Source: Acidobacteriota bacterium (GTDB lineage: Bacteria > Acidobacteriota > Vicinamibacteria > Vicinamibacterales > UBA2999). Taken from it: a stretch of 57,014 bases of DNA. The notes below the pieces were generated by a model. It ran no database searches. It was not told the DNA's origin and saw only the letters and a program-made list of their open reading frames with translations. Shown here one piece after another: positions 17,204-26,463 of this stretch (positions are counted from its first letter, which is position 1; the number at the start of each line of letters is the position of its first letter). The DNA is taken from contig JABFSA010000037.1 in the NCBI GenBank assembly GCA_013140775.1, forward strand, positions 1 to 57,014, in the 5' to 3' direction. Position numbers and translations under genes: made by a program.

Positions 17204-17206
17204 GCC

Positions 17207-17254
17207 TTCGAATCCCGAACCTCAAAGCCCAGAGCCTGAAGCCCAGAGCCTAGA
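17207..17254. repeat. Low-complexity repeat between TonB receptor and MlaF-like gene
   Basis: GAATCCCGAAC followed by degenerate AAAGCCCAGAGCC/TGAAGCCCAGAGCC units. It fills almost the whole 46-bp gap and includes the TAG stop codon of the TonB receptor. Related sequence lies at 47031-47056 and, in complement, at 4954-4982. Confidence 0.7.
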
Positions 17255-19901
17255 ACGCCCCCACCCCCACGCCAACCGTGAACGTCCGCCCTCTCGACGG
17301 TGCGAACTGAAAGTGTTCGCGGTAGTAGGTATTGGCGAGATTCTCGATTGCAAACGTGAGGCCCAGTCGTTCCCGTTGACGCGACAGGCTCAGACCCCAA
17401 CCGATCCGTTGCACGGTGAAGGCGTCGAGCGAGAGCAAGTCCTGAGCGATCGCGAATGGCGTGTTCAGTAGCGTCGGGGTCACTCTGGTGACCTTGGTCT
17501 GCGTCCGCACGCCATATTCCACCCACCACTTTCCGCTGTGTGCGGTGAATCGTGCGGTCGCGATTACTTTGACCGGTGTGATGTTGTCGGCGGGCGTGCC
17601 GTCGAGCGACGTGCCATCGAGCGGATTGACGCCCTTGGTGATCGTCCCTCGCATGAACGCGCCTGAGGTGCTCAACGTCAGCACGCCAGGACTGAAAACC
17701 ACCGGTGAGTCCGCCGACAGCTCGACGCCGTGGATTCTGACGTCTGCATAGTTCGTGGCCTGCGCCAGTGGTCCCGCCGGCGTGGTGGCCACCACGAGGT
17801 CCTGCGCGACGAAGTTCTTGTACTGATTGACGAAGAAGTAGGCGCCCCCTGTGAGGCGGGGTAGCTTGACGTTGGCGCCGACGTCGAAGTTATTGCCGGT
17901 TTCGGGCTTGACCTTGACGTTGGGCGCGATGCTGCCTGCCGTGGCCGGACCGGCGTAGAGCATCTCTTCAAGATTGGGATGGCGATAGCTGCGTCCGAAC
18001 CGTATGAAGGGATTGATGCGCCCGGCGGCGTTGGCCACGAGACCGATGTCGCCCGTCAGCGCGCGGCGGGAATAGGTGGCGCCGCTGGGGTCGGGAAGCG
18101 TCGAGGGATCGATCGCCGGCCTGGCGCCTGCGACGACCGATGAGACGTCGTAGCCAGGCGTCGCTACGGTCGCCACGCCATAAAAGTCTCCGCGCAGGCC
18201 GGTCACGAGGGACACCCCTGGCAGCAGCTTCCACTCGTCCTGTCCGAAAACGGCGATGTTTCTCAAGCTCGCATCCGGCACGCGGACAGGATGCGCGATG
18301 GACGGGGGACCAAGCTGGACCGGCGAGGGCAATACGACTGCCGATGGTCCGCGAGCTCCGAGGACCACCTGTCCGACCATCGACGTCGTCGTCGTGGTCG
18401 TACGCTGGTCGCTGCTGCGATCGCGATAGAAGGTCAGACCTGTCGTCAGCACGTGATTGCTGGCCGGTACGAGCACGGCTTGTAGATCGATGCCCGGCGT
18501 CCAGACGCGCTGTTCGGTCTCCGAAAGGATGTCGAGCCTCATCACGCTGATAGGAAAGAAGGCGACGGGTGTTGGAGCCGGAAACTGTACCGGCAGCAGG
18601 TTCTGCAGCAGCCGCTGCGTGCGCTGGTAGTGCGCTGTCAGCGAGAGGTTCGCCAGCCAGGGCGTCACTGCCTGCGCTTCGTAGCGCGCCGACACACGAT
18701 CGAGATCGCTCTTGGGCAGCGACACGACGTTGAAGAAATACGGGCTCGCAAAATCGGGAAACCCGACGTCGTCCATCCGCCGCTGCTGATAGCGCACGCG
18801 AAGGCTCCGGCGTTCTCCCAACCTGAACATGCTCGAGAGATTGATGAAGTTTCCTGTTGCGCCCGAGCTCGGCACGTCGTTGTTCGTGCGGACATAGGGG
18901 GCGTTGAACGGATCGGGAAATGCGCCAAGGCCGAACCCGAAATTGGTGTCGATCGTGTCGGTCCTGCGAAGGGAACCGGACGTGAAGAACGGTCGTGTGT
19001 CTTCGACGTCCAGGGCGCCTGCCACGTAGTCGTCAAACGACTCCATGCCTGCCTGCAGCCGGATCGCGTACGACGGGGCGGTGGCGCCGACGGTGGCTGT
19101 GCCTCGCCGGCCGTTCTCGTTGGTGCTGTAGAACCCGTTGAACCCGTAGATCAGGCGCCTGTCAGGTGAGAACGACGGCTCGTTTGTGATGATGTTCACC
19201 GTGCCCGCGAGCGCATCGGATCCGTACAACACCGTGCCGGCCCCGTTGACGATCTCCACGCGAGCCAGCGCATCGGGCGAAATGAGGCCGACCTCGGCGC
19301 CAGTCCTGTCCGTCGCCTGGCGAGCCGTGTTGAGGCGCTCACCGTCAACGAGCACGAGGAGCCTCGTCGAGTCGAGTCCGCGCAAGCGCGGACGGACGCC
19401 GAAAGGTCCGTTTCCCACGGGCGTCACGTTTGCTGCCACGGTGACCGCGTCGCCGGTGGACAGCGTATTCGCCTGCTCGATGGCTGCGCCCGGAATGTTC
19501 TCGATGTGGAGAGGAATCTGCAGCGTTTCGCGCTCCGCACGAGAGGCGGTCACGGTGACTTCGGCGTTCAGGCCGCCAATCTGGAGCTGCACCGGGAGTT
19601 CCAGCGTGACGTTCGGATCATCAACGGAAACCGTCCTGGCTACTTCCGAGAACCCGCCGCGCGTCACGATGACGAGGTACGTGCCGAGCACAGGCACGTC
19701 GAATTGAAACCGGCCGTCGGTGCCCGTTTCGACCGTGGACTCCTGTCCTGTCGCGACGCCGTGCAGGACGACCCGCGCCCCAGGAATGGAACCGCCCGTC
19801 GCGTCCGCGACCGACCCTCGAACCGTGGCCGCGTCGGCCGTCGCCGATAGCAGGAATACCCCACTCAACGCACTCGCTATAGACCGACGTGTAACCTTCA
19901 C
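17250..19901 (-). CDS. TonB-dependent receptor with carboxypeptidase-regulatory-like domain
   Basis: An 883-residue outer-membrane receptor: signal peptide (about 1-24), a CarboxypepD-reg-like domain (about 27-105, from VRGSVADATGGSIPGARV), a plug domain (about 120-225, with RPRLRGLDSTRLLVLVDGERL), and a 22-strand-type barrel ending in a C-terminal aromatic residue (GVGVGAF). The substrate is not evident. The GTG at 19901 is preferred because GGGGAG lies 9 bases before it and the signal peptide then starts cleanly. An ATG at 19970 would add 23 residues. It diverges from the PhoX-like gene. Confidence 0.88.
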   Translation of the reverse strand: MKVTRRSIASALSGVFLLSATADAATVRGSVADATGGSIPGARVVLHGVATGQESTVETGTDGRFQFDVPVLGTYLVIVTRGGFSEVARTVSVDDPNVTLELPVQLQIGGLNAEVTVTASRAERETLQIPLHIENIPGAAIEQANTLSTGDAVTVAANVTPVGNGPFGVRPRLRGLDSTRLLVLVDGERLNTARQATDRTGAEVGLISPDALARVEIVNGAGTVLYGSDALAGTVNIITNEPSFSPDRRLIYGFNGFYSTNENGRRGTATVGATAPSYAIRLQAGMESFDDYVAGALDVEDTRPFFTSGSLRRTDTIDTNFGFGLGAFPDPFNAPYVRTNNDVPSSGATGNFINLSSMFRLGERRSLRVRYQQRRMDDVGFPDFASPYFFNVVSLPKSDLDRVSARYEAQAVTPWLANLSLTAHYQRTQRLLQNLLPVQFPAPTPVAFFPISVMRLDILSETEQRVWTPGIDLQAVLVPASNHVLTTGLTFYRDRSSDQRTTTTTTSMVGQVVLGARGPSAVVLPSPVQLGPPSIAHPVRVPDASLRNIAVFGQDEWKLLPGVSLVTGLRGDFYGVATVATPGYDVSSVVAGARPAIDPSTLPDPSGATYSRRALTGDIGLVANAAGRINPFIRFGRSYRHPNLEEMLYAGPATAGSIAPNVKVKPETGNNFDVGANVKLPRLTGGAYFFVNQYKNFVAQDLVVATTPAGPLAQATNYADVRIHGVELSADSPVVFSPGVLTLSTSGAFMRGTITKGVNPLDGTSLDGTPADNITPVKVIATARFTAHSGKWWVEYGVRTQTKVTRVTPTLLNTPFAIAQDLLSLDAFTVQRIGWGLSLSRQRERLGLTFAIENLANTYYREHFQFAPSRGRTFTVGVGVGAF

Positions 19902-20167
19902 GAAGGAAGTCTCCCCTTGGATGTGAGATCCGGGCCCGCTTGAACCCATTGAGAATATCCGCAGTTTCATGGCCCTCTGGGCGAAATTCTTTATGAACGG
20001 GTCACGCGCGGGCCGAAGCCCGCCCTCGACAGCAGGTGGGACTCACTTCACGTTCGGGAGTTTGCTCAAACGTCACGCCGTCGAGTCACCGACGCAATCT
20101 CCGCCCGGTACAACGGTCTCATCCGGATCGCAAACGAACCTGTCGACCGGGATTGGAGATCGTCACT
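19902..20167. other. Divergent intergenic region between TonB receptor and PhoX-like genes
   Basis: This 266-bp gap must carry promoters for both divergent genes. It holds a 6-bp stem hairpin with a CGAA loop (20008-20023, GCGGGC/GCCCGC) and a Shine-Dalgarno (GGAGA) about 8 bases before the PhoX-like ATG. No Pho box or other operator was recognised by eye. Confidence 0.5.
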
Positions 20168-21622
20168 ATGAAGATGTCACTGAGCCGCCCGAAGCTGACC
20201 GCCGCGGGCAGTCTGCTCCTGGCGGGTACTGTCGCGTTTGCGGCCGGCACCCGCTTTTCGGATTTTACGCCGCTATCGAGCTCCGCCGGCCCCACAGCCG
20301 ACGAGAGCATGCCGATCACGTTCGGTAATCCGGCGATTCAGCAGCGGTCGATCGCGGATCGCCACACGCAGCTGGTCGCGCTGAAGCCCAATGGTCTGAC
20401 CGTCGTGAACAATGCCGCCGGATGGGACATGAACACGCTGAATGAGACCGGACGTCGCGCAGGGCGCTACCTCTTCACGGTGTTCGAGGAGGAAGTGCCT
20501 GGCGTGCAACGCCATGACCTGAGAACGGGTGAGACCGACACGATCTGGACGAGCTACGCGCTGCCCGTCGCGGGTGCGCCACAGGCGGCCGACGGGTTCG
20601 ACCCCTCCTTCTGGACGCCCTGGGGAACACTGATTACGGCCGAAGAGAGCTGGGAGACGGTCGCAGCGGGTTCGACGAGCCGGTACGGGAGGGTGTTTGA
20701 GTTCAAGAATCCGGTTACGGCACCTGGTATCTACAATCCGGTGACCGCTGCCAGCAATGCCGGGGCCGACTTCACGCACAAGAACGTGATCCCGCGATCG
20801 TCGCACGAAGGCATCCAGTTCGACCGCAAAGGGAACATGTACTTCATCGACGAGCTGAACGGCGGGAACATCTACAAGTACACGCCGAAGGCCGATTTCG
20901 AGGACGTGCTTGAAGGCGAGGCCGACTATTTTGCTGCCGGCCAGACCTTCGTCTTGCGAGTTGGTGACGGCAACACCGCGAACGCGACGGGTCCCTATAC
21001 CTGGGTTCCGTTTACCAACGTCAATGGCGCGGGGCTCCCTGGGGCCTTGACGATCACGGACGTGGCTGGCGTCACGTCGGTCGATGCCCGTAACACGACC
21101 AATCTGCCCGCGTTCAAAGGCACCGACTACCAGCGCCCGGAGGATGCCCAGATCCAGACAATCAGGGGACGACAGTATCTGTACTTCACGACCACTACGA
21201 CCAATGAAGTCTACAGAATGGACCTGGCAAACAAGACAATTTCTCGTTTCGTGAGCCGCAACACGATCGATCTGGCCACGGGTCTGCCAGTTGGTGCGGC
21301 GCTCGCGAGTCCGGACAATCTTGCGATCGATAAAGAGGGAAACATCTATATCGTCGAGGACCGGAACGGCAGCATCGACGACGATATCTGGTTGGCCAGG
21401 GACCTGAACCGCGACGGCGATCTGTTGGACGCCGGTGAGGGCATCGGGCGCTGGGCGACCAACGGCACCCCGGGGTCTGAGTTCTCGGGGCTGTACTTCG
21501 ACCCGTTCAACAAGCGTCGGGCGTGGGTCAATATCCAACATCCCAACAGCGGTAACGATCGGACGATCGAACTCACCCTTCCCGAAGGCGACGACGACGA
21601 CGAGGACGAGGACCGCGACTAG
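20168..21622 (+). CDS. PhoX-like (DUF839) exported phosphatase-type beta-propeller protein
   Basis: A 484-residue exported protein with a signal peptide (about 1-24, ending AFAAG). Family-like segments are RAGRYLFTVFEEE, FWTPWGTLITAEESWE, HEGIQFDRKGNMYFIDELNGG, RPEDAQIQTIRGRQYLYF and SPDNLAIDKEGNIYIVEDRNG. These are the propeller motifs of DUF839/PhoX, calcium- and iron-dependent alkaline phosphatases. The C-terminus is very acidic (GDDDDEDEDRD), perhaps binding calcium. The ATG at 20168 follows a GGAGA Shine-Dalgarno, so upstream in-frame codons were excluded. A strong terminator follows. Confidence 0.82.
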   Translation: MKMSLSRPKLTAAGSLLLAGTVAFAAGTRFSDFTPLSSSAGPTADESMPITFGNPAIQQRSIADRHTQLVALKPNGLTVVNNAAGWDMNTLNETGRRAGRYLFTVFEEEVPGVQRHDLRTGETDTIWTSYALPVAGAPQAADGFDPSFWTPWGTLITAEESWETVAAGSTSRYGRVFEFKNPVTAPGIYNPVTAASNAGADFTHKNVIPRSSHEGIQFDRKGNMYFIDELNGGNIYKYTPKADFEDVLEGEADYFAAGQTFVLRVGDGNTANATGPYTWVPFTNVNGAGLPGALTITDVAGVTSVDARNTTNLPAFKGTDYQRPEDAQIQTIRGRQYLYFTTTTTNEVYRMDLANKTISRFVSRNTIDLATGLPVGAALASPDNLAIDKEGNIYIVEDRNGSIDDDIWLARDLNRDGDLLDAGEGIGRWATNGTPGSEFSGLYFDPFNKRRAWVNIQHPNSGNDRTIELTLPEGDDDDEDEDRD

Positions 21623-21666
21623 ATCGACGAACGCGTCTCCTCGCCCCAGGGCCTGATCAGGCTCAG

Positions 21667-21704
21667 CGGTTCCATGACCATGCACGGTCATGGAACCGTT
21701 TCTC
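21667..21704 (+). terminator. Rho-independent terminator after the PhoX-like gene
   Basis: Perfect 13-bp stem CGGTTCCATGACC / GGTCATGGAACCG with a 6-base loop (ATGCAC), followed by a short T-rich run (TTTCT). The stem is unusually long. It begins 45 bp after the stop codon. Confidence 0.85.
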
Positions 21705-21748
21705 AACACCCTGTCGTTGTGACGTGAGCCAGTCACCAGTGTGGCCAG

Positions 21749-22936
21749 TTGGCACAGATCATGCGCCGCGGAGGCTCCTCTACGCCTCATTCACCGACCA
21801 GTTCGGCGCACGTTTCAGTTCCGCGGGCTCCAGATCGAGCCTGCTTGGCCGATCTAGAGAACGTGCAGTCGTCGCCCAGCGCCAATATTTGTCCGGTGGT
21901 GGCAGCCGTGCTCGCGTTGACGCTTGCCAGCGCGTCCCCGAGTGCTGCTGCCGGCGCGTCGCCGAATGCCGCTGCGGCCGCATCGCTGAGCGCCGCGGCG
22001 AGTTCATCCCCAGCCGCGGCGGCGGGCGCGGTGGACGATGTTCCCGCCATCGAGCGTGCTGACGCGAGCGACGCCTTCGAAGTGCGGCTGTTCGACCTCG
22101 CATCCGTGAGGCGGTCATTCTTGTCTCTTTCCCGGCAGCGCCCGGCGATGACTGAAGGCGAGCGAGTTGCCGCATGGTCCGACTTCACCTTGATGGTGGA
22201 TTCGATCGCTGGTGAGGCCACAACGAGCTTTCTTGGGTTCGACGATCTGTCAGCGGCCGCAGGAACGGGGCCCGGGCCGCGCGTTCGCGCCACCCGTGGC
22301 GTGGCGAGTCGTGACGGCGTGGCCTACCTGATGCTCGTCGTTGGCTACTCGGCCCGTGAAACCGCCGACGTCGTGAGCGGGCGCATCGGACGGGGAGCGC
22401 TCGATACGGCGCAGAAGATGCTGGCCGTGGGCCTTGGCCGTGATGCGGCGGCCGACTATCTCGACGCGCAGTACGCACGGGTCGAGGAGTGGCGCGAGGA
22501 GCAGAAGAGGGCTCAGGTTGCCGCGGCAGCGCCACGGAGCACGTCGTTCGGATTCAGTCCGTTCGACGATCTCATCGAGCACTATGCCAGCATGCACGCC
22601 GTCGAGTCGGCCCTCGTGCGCGCCATCATCCAGACGGAATCCGCCTTCAACCCCGCCGCGCGGTCGCACGCCGGCGCCATTGGTCTTATGCAGCTGATGC
22701 CGGGTACCGCGCAGGAACTGGGCGTGAACCCCTTCGTGCCCGAGCAGAACATCGAGGGCGGTGTCCGCTACTTCTCGCAGCTGTTGAGAAAATTTGGCGC
22801 AGTCGATCTCGCGCTCGTCGCCTACAACGCCGGCCCGGGATTCGCCGAGCGTTACATTCGTGGCCAGGCCGCGCTCTACGGCGAAACCCGCGACTACGTG
22901 AGAAACGTCCTCGCTCGATTCAGCGCCATGCGCTGA
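21749..22936 (+). CDS. Lytic transglycosylase (SLT domain)
   Basis: A 395-residue murein hydrolase. The C-terminal SLT domain (about 275-385) has the catalytic Glu (E297, in QTESAFNPAARSHAG) and the motifs AIGLMQLMPGTAQELG, NIEGGVRYF and ALVAYNAGPG. The N-terminal third is Ala/Ser-rich low complexity following a hydrophobic segment (about 47-62, VVAAVLALTLASA). An alternative GTG at 21863 would place this segment as a proper signal peptide, so the start is uncertain. It is transcribed alone, between a terminator and a palindromic repeat. Confidence 0.82.
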   Translation: MAQIMRRGGSSTPHSPTSSAHVSVPRAPDRACLADLENVQSSPSANICPVVAAVLALTLASASPSAAAGASPNAAAAASLSAAASSSPAAAAGAVDDVPAIERADASDAFEVRLFDLASVRRSFLSLSRQRPAMTEGERVAAWSDFTLMVDSIAGEATTSFLGFDDLSAAAGTGPGPRVRATRGVASRDGVAYLMLVVGYSARETADVVSGRIGRGALDTAQKMLAVGLGRDAAADYLDAQYARVEEWREEQKRAQVAAAAPRSTSFGFSPFDDLIEHYASMHAVESALVRAIIQTESAFNPAARSHAGAIGLMQLMPGTAQELGVNPFVPEQNIEGGVRYFSQLLRKFGAVDLALVAYNAGPGFAERYIRGQAALYGETRDYVRNVLARFSAMR

Positions 22937-22955
22937 ACTACGACGTCAAGAACCA

Positions 22956-23028
22956 AACCACGATGGTACGAAGAGGGCGAAGGTTGACTACCTGGAGTTC
23001 TTCGTGGATCTTCGCGCTCTTCGTGGTT
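22956..23028. repeat. CACGAAG palindromic repeat, copy B
   Basis: AACCACGA-ggtACGAAG...GCGAAG on the left and CTTCGTGGATCTTCGCG...CTTCGTGGTT on the right. This copy is more degenerate in the left arm. It lies between the transglycosylase and the opp operon, whose genes converge here. Confidence 0.85.
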
Positions 23029-23048
23029 GATCCGGCTAAGGCCTGACC

Positions 23049-24029
23049 TCAGTCGGACGTGGCAGGTTCGTACAGATGACACGCGACGCGGCGGTCTGGC
23101 TCCACACCTGCTGCCCCGCGCAACTCCGGCGTCACGCTCCGGCACATATCCATCACATGCGGACATCGACCCGCGAAGCGGCATCCCTGCCCGACGTTGA
23201 TCGGCGACGGAATCTCGCCTGCGATTGGAACAGTCGCTCGCTGCCGCTCTGATTCGGGGTCAGGTTCCGGATTCGATGCGACGAGCATCTGCGTATAGGG
23301 ATGCAGCGGCTGCGAGTACACCGCCTCGCTCGGACCAATCTCGACCATCGATCCCAGGTACATCACGGCCATGCGATCCGAGAGGTATCGCACCATCGAC
23401 AGATCGTGGGCGATGAACAGCATCGTCAGACCCATCGACGACTTGATCTCCCCGAGCAGCCGGACGATCTGGGCCTGGACGGAAACATCGAGCGCCGAAA
23501 TGGGCTCGTCGCACACCACGAACTTCGGCTTGAGGATGAGTGCCCTGGCGATCCCGACGCGTTGACGCTGTCCGCCTGACAACTCGTGGGGATACCGGGC
23601 GGCGTGCACCCGTTCGAGGCCAACCCGCTCGAGCCAGTCGTCCACTTCGCTGCGAATCGCCGCACTGTTCGAGCCGCCTTGCAGGCGAACTCCCTCGCCG
23701 ATGATCTCTCCCACGGTCATGCGCGGGTTGAGGCTCGAGTAGGGATCCTGGAAGATCATCTGCATCCGACGCGAGTACCGCTGGAAGTCCGCCGGCCGGT
23801 AACGCTGCGGCAGGCGTTCACCCTCGAAATACACCTCGCCAGAGGTCTTTTCGTGCAGGCCCACCAGCGTTTTGCCAAACGTTGACTTACCCGACCCGCT
23901 CTCGCCGACCAGACCGACGATCTCGCGCTCGGCAATGGCCAGCGAGACATCGTCTACCGCGTGCACGGTCTGGCCGCGCCCGATGCGGAAGTGTTTGGTG
24001 ACGTGCCGTGCGTCAACGAGAGCCGTCAC
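23049..24029 (-). CDS. oppF: Peptide ABC transporter ATP-binding protein OppF/DppF
   Basis: A 326-residue ATPase energising the peptide importer. Walker A GESGSGKST, Q-loop IFQDPYSSLNPRMTV, signature ELSGGQRQRVGIARAL, Walker B PKFVVCDEPISALDV and H-loop FIAHDLSMV are present. The C-terminal oligopeptide/dipeptide-type extension has the cysteines GCRFAGRCP and MDMC, which bind a 4Fe-4S cluster in some relatives. The GTG start at 24029 overlaps the oppD stop codon (GTGA), so the longer frame upstream was discarded. It is the last gene of the operon. Confidence 0.9.
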   Translation of the reverse strand: MTALVDARHVTKHFRIGRGQTVHAVDDVSLAIAEREIVGLVGESGSGKSTFGKTLVGLHEKTSGEVYFEGERLPQRYRPADFQRYSRRMQMIFQDPYSSLNPRMTVGEIIGEGVRLQGGSNSAAIRSEVDDWLERVGLERVHAARYPHELSGGQRQRVGIARALILKPKFVVCDEPISALDVSVQAQIVRLLGEIKSSMGLTMLFIAHDLSMVRYLSDRMAVMYLGSMVEIGPSEAVYSQPLHPYTQMLVASNPEPDPESERQRATVPIAGEIPSPINVGQGCRFAGRCPHVMDMCRSVTPELRGAAGVEPDRRVACHLYEPATSD

Positions 24030-25066
24030 GCCTGGACTCGACGATGGAGCTCGGACACTGTTCGAGGCGCATCCGGATGGTGCAGCCAGCACAACGCGTT
24101 GTGCCGGGGATCGACCTCGACGTTCGGCGGATGCGAAGGACCGCAGACGCGCATGGCATGCGGGCAGCGCGCGAAGTAACCGCAGCCGTCCGGCGGGGCA
24201 AACAAGTCCGGTGGCGTCCCTTCGATGGGCCTGAGGCCCTGATCCTTCGGCGTCGTGCTGCTCGGCATCGCGGCCTTGAGACCCAGCGTGTACGGATGCG
24301 CGGCACGGTAGAACACGTCGTCCACGCTGCCGGTCTCCACGATCTCGCCGGCGTACATCACAGACACGTCGTCGGCCATGCGTGCGACGACCCCGAGATC
24401 GTGGGTGATGAGCACGATCGCCATGCCGTTCCTGCGCTGAAGGTCTTTGAGCAGATCGAGGATCTGCGCCTGGATCGTGACGTCGAGTGCGGTCGTGGGC
24501 TCGTCGGCAATGAGGACAGCCGGCTCACAGGCGATGGCGATGGCGATCATCGCTCGTTGCAGCATGCCGCCCGAGAAGGCGAAGGGATACTGCCGCGCAC
24601 GCTTGTCGGCCTCGGGGATATTGGCGAGCGTGAGCACTTCGACAGCGCGGTCGAACGCCTGTCGCTTTGAGTACCCGCGATGCACCTGCAGTGTCTCAGC
24701 GATTTGATCGCCAACCCTCATCGTCGGATTGAGCGCGCTCATCGGGTCCTGGAAGATCATGCCGACACGATTGCCGCGAATGTCGCGACCGTTGACGATC
24801 TTCTGCTGGACGATATCGACGCCGTCGAGCATGGCTGTGCCGCGAGTGATCCGGCCTGGCGGCATGGGGATGAGTCCCATGATGCTTTGCACCGTCACAG
24901 ACTTTCCGCAGCCGGACTCACCGACGATCGCCAGCGTCTTCCCGGCATGAACGTCGAAGCTGACGCCGCGCACGGCCTTGACGATGCCGCCGTAGGTGTC
25001 GAATTCGACGTGAAGGTCCTTCACGTCGAGCACGGGCGCCACGGGGTTCGCTGCTGACGCCGTCAT
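24026..25066 (-). CDS. oppD: Peptide ABC transporter ATP-binding protein OppD/DppD
   Basis: A 346-residue ATPase partner of OppF. Walker A is GESGCGKSVT, the Q-loop lies in IFQDPMSALNPTMRV, Walker B is AVLIADEPTTALDVT and the H-loop is LITHDLGVV. The signature reads FSGGMLQRAMIAIAI, the GGMLQR variant usual for OppD. The C-terminal extension contains cysteines in GCGYFARCP and RVCGP. The ATG overlaps the oppC stop codon (ATGA). Confidence 0.92.
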   Translation of the reverse strand: MTASAANPVAPVLDVKDLHVEFDTYGGIVKAVRGVSFDVHAGKTLAIVGESGCGKSVTVQSIMGLIPMPPGRITRGTAMLDGVDIVQQKIVNGRDIRGNRVGMIFQDPMSALNPTMRVGDQIAETLQVHRGYSKRQAFDRAVEVLTLANIPEADKRARQYPFAFSGGMLQRAMIAIAIACEPAVLIADEPTTALDVTIQAQILDLLKDLQRRNGMAIVLITHDLGVVARMADDVSVMYAGEIVETGSVDDVFYRAAHPYTLGLKAAMPSSTTPKDQGLRPIEGTPPDLFAPPDGCGYFARCPHAMRVCGPSHPPNVEVDPRHNALCWLHHPDAPRTVSELHRRVQA

Positions 25067-26454
25067 TCGCGGCCTCTCATGCGCACATCGAGCGCGTCGC
25101 GCAGACCGTCGCCAAGCAGGTTGAACGCGAGCACAGCGATGCTGATGAGCACCGCCGGGAAGATCAGCTCGTGCGGGTGCGAAAGCATCGTGCGGATGCC
25201 GTCGTTCGCCATGCTGCCCCATGACGGGGTGGGCGGCGCAACGCCCATGCCGATGAACGAAAGGAATGCCTCGGTAAAAATCGCGCTCGGCACAGCGAAG
25301 GTGAGCGTGACGAGGATCACGCCGAGCGTGTTGGGAATCATGTGCCGGAACACGAGGTAGCCGGTTTTGGCGCCCAGCAGCTGCGAGGCTGATACATACC
25401 CCTCCTGCCGGATCTGCAGGATCTGTCCACGCACGAGCCTGGCCGTCGGTGGCCAGTCGAGAATCACGAGCGCCACGAGCATTGGGATGACACCGCTCTC
25501 GCCAGGTCCGATGCCGAAGGCGATCTTGAACAGGATCATGAAGAGCAGAAACGGCAGGGCGATCACGAACTCTGCAAAGCGCATCAGGACCTGATCGAGC
25601 CGGCCTCCCACGAATCCCGCGATGCTGCCGTAGACGATGCCGATCAGCACGAACAGGATCGGTGCGACGACCCCGATGAAGAGCGAGACTCGTGCACCGT
25701 AGATGAGTCGAGCCAGCATGTCGCGGCCCAGGTAGTCAGTGCCGAGAGGATGGAAGGGGAGCGTGAGCTGGGTGCCGACCGTGAGCGCGGCGTCTTGCGT
25801 CGTCCATCCTCGTGCCTGCGCTTCTTCGATCGAGGCTGCACGAACAACATCCACTGAGAAGGTCTCGTACGCCTGCTGCTCAGCTCCATTGGCGTCGAGC
25901 ACGACGACCGAATACCAGTAGCGCTGTGGCTTCAGATCGAGCCGGTCTTCGTAGCTGACGCGGTTCGCACCGAGCGAGTCACCAAGCGGAAGCCCCAGGG
26001 CGCGATCGGGCGCCGGATCGTAGATGCTTCGATACACCACATAGCCGGTCGCGCCCACGACCGGCTCCCACGTCAGCCGCACGGTCTGCGTTGTCGCCGG
26101 CTCCGCGAGTCGAAGGTTCGCGACGACGTCGCCGGACGCTGTCGGTTCCTTCGTGACGCCAGCCCACGCCGTACCGGGCTCGACGATCAATGCGGTGGCC
26201 GGGAGCGAAGGTCCCTGACTGATTTGATCGACATCCTGCGCTGCCGGATCCACCTGCCAGATCCACGGCCCCGCCACAGCAAAGATGCACAAGCCGATGA
26301 CGACGCCGAGGGATGTCATCGCGCGCCAGTTGGCGCGAAGGCGGCGGACGGCATCCTGCCAGTAGGAGAGCGACGGGCGCGAAATCGCGTGGACGTGCCG
26401 TTCCATGACGGCCGGTGCGAAGTCCGCGGGCGTGAGGTGTGCTGGTGTGCTCAT
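25063..26454 (-). CDS. oppC: Peptide ABC transporter permease OppC with inserted FN3-like domain
   Basis: This permease has 463 residues, against about 290-310 for usual OppC. TM1 is at about 47-66. The canonical HPLGTDYLGRDMLAR motif, normally soon after TM1, only begins at residue 235. Between them, residues about 95-205 look like a fibronectin type III domain (VRLTWEPVVGATGYVVYRS, then YWYSVVVLDANGAEQQAY). This loop is extracytoplasmic. The rest is normal: five further TM segments and the EAA loop (EGYVSASQLLGAKTGYLVFRHMIPN). The inserted domain may contact substrate, cell wall or the binding protein; this is inference. Confidence 0.9.
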   Translation of the reverse strand: MSTPAHLTPADFAPAVMERHVHAISRPSLSYWQDAVRRLRANWRAMTSLGVVIGLCIFAVAGPWIWQVDPAAQDVDQISQGPSLPATALIVEPGTAWAGVTKEPTASGDVVANLRLAEPATTQTVRLTWEPVVGATGYVVYRSIYDPAPDRALGLPLGDSLGANRVSYEDRLDLKPQRYWYSVVVLDANGAEQQAYETFSVDVVRAASIEEAQARGWTTQDAALTVGTQLTLPFHPLGTDYLGRDMLARLIYGARVSLFIGVVAPILFVLIGIVYGSIAGFVGGRLDQVLMRFAEFVIALPFLLFMILFKIAFGIGPGESGVIPMLVALVILDWPPTARLVRGQILQIRQEGYVSASQLLGAKTGYLVFRHMIPNTLGVILVTLTFAVPSAIFTEAFLSFIGMGVAPPTPSWGSMANDGIRTMLSHPHELIFPAVLISIAVLAFNLLGDGLRDALDVRMRGRE

Positions 26455-26463
26455 CGCCGGGGA

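Noticed and set aside
20273..21790. A 505-codon minus-strand open frame opposite the PhoX-like gene
   Set aside because: Runs through the terminator and into the next gene region; product shows no family features.
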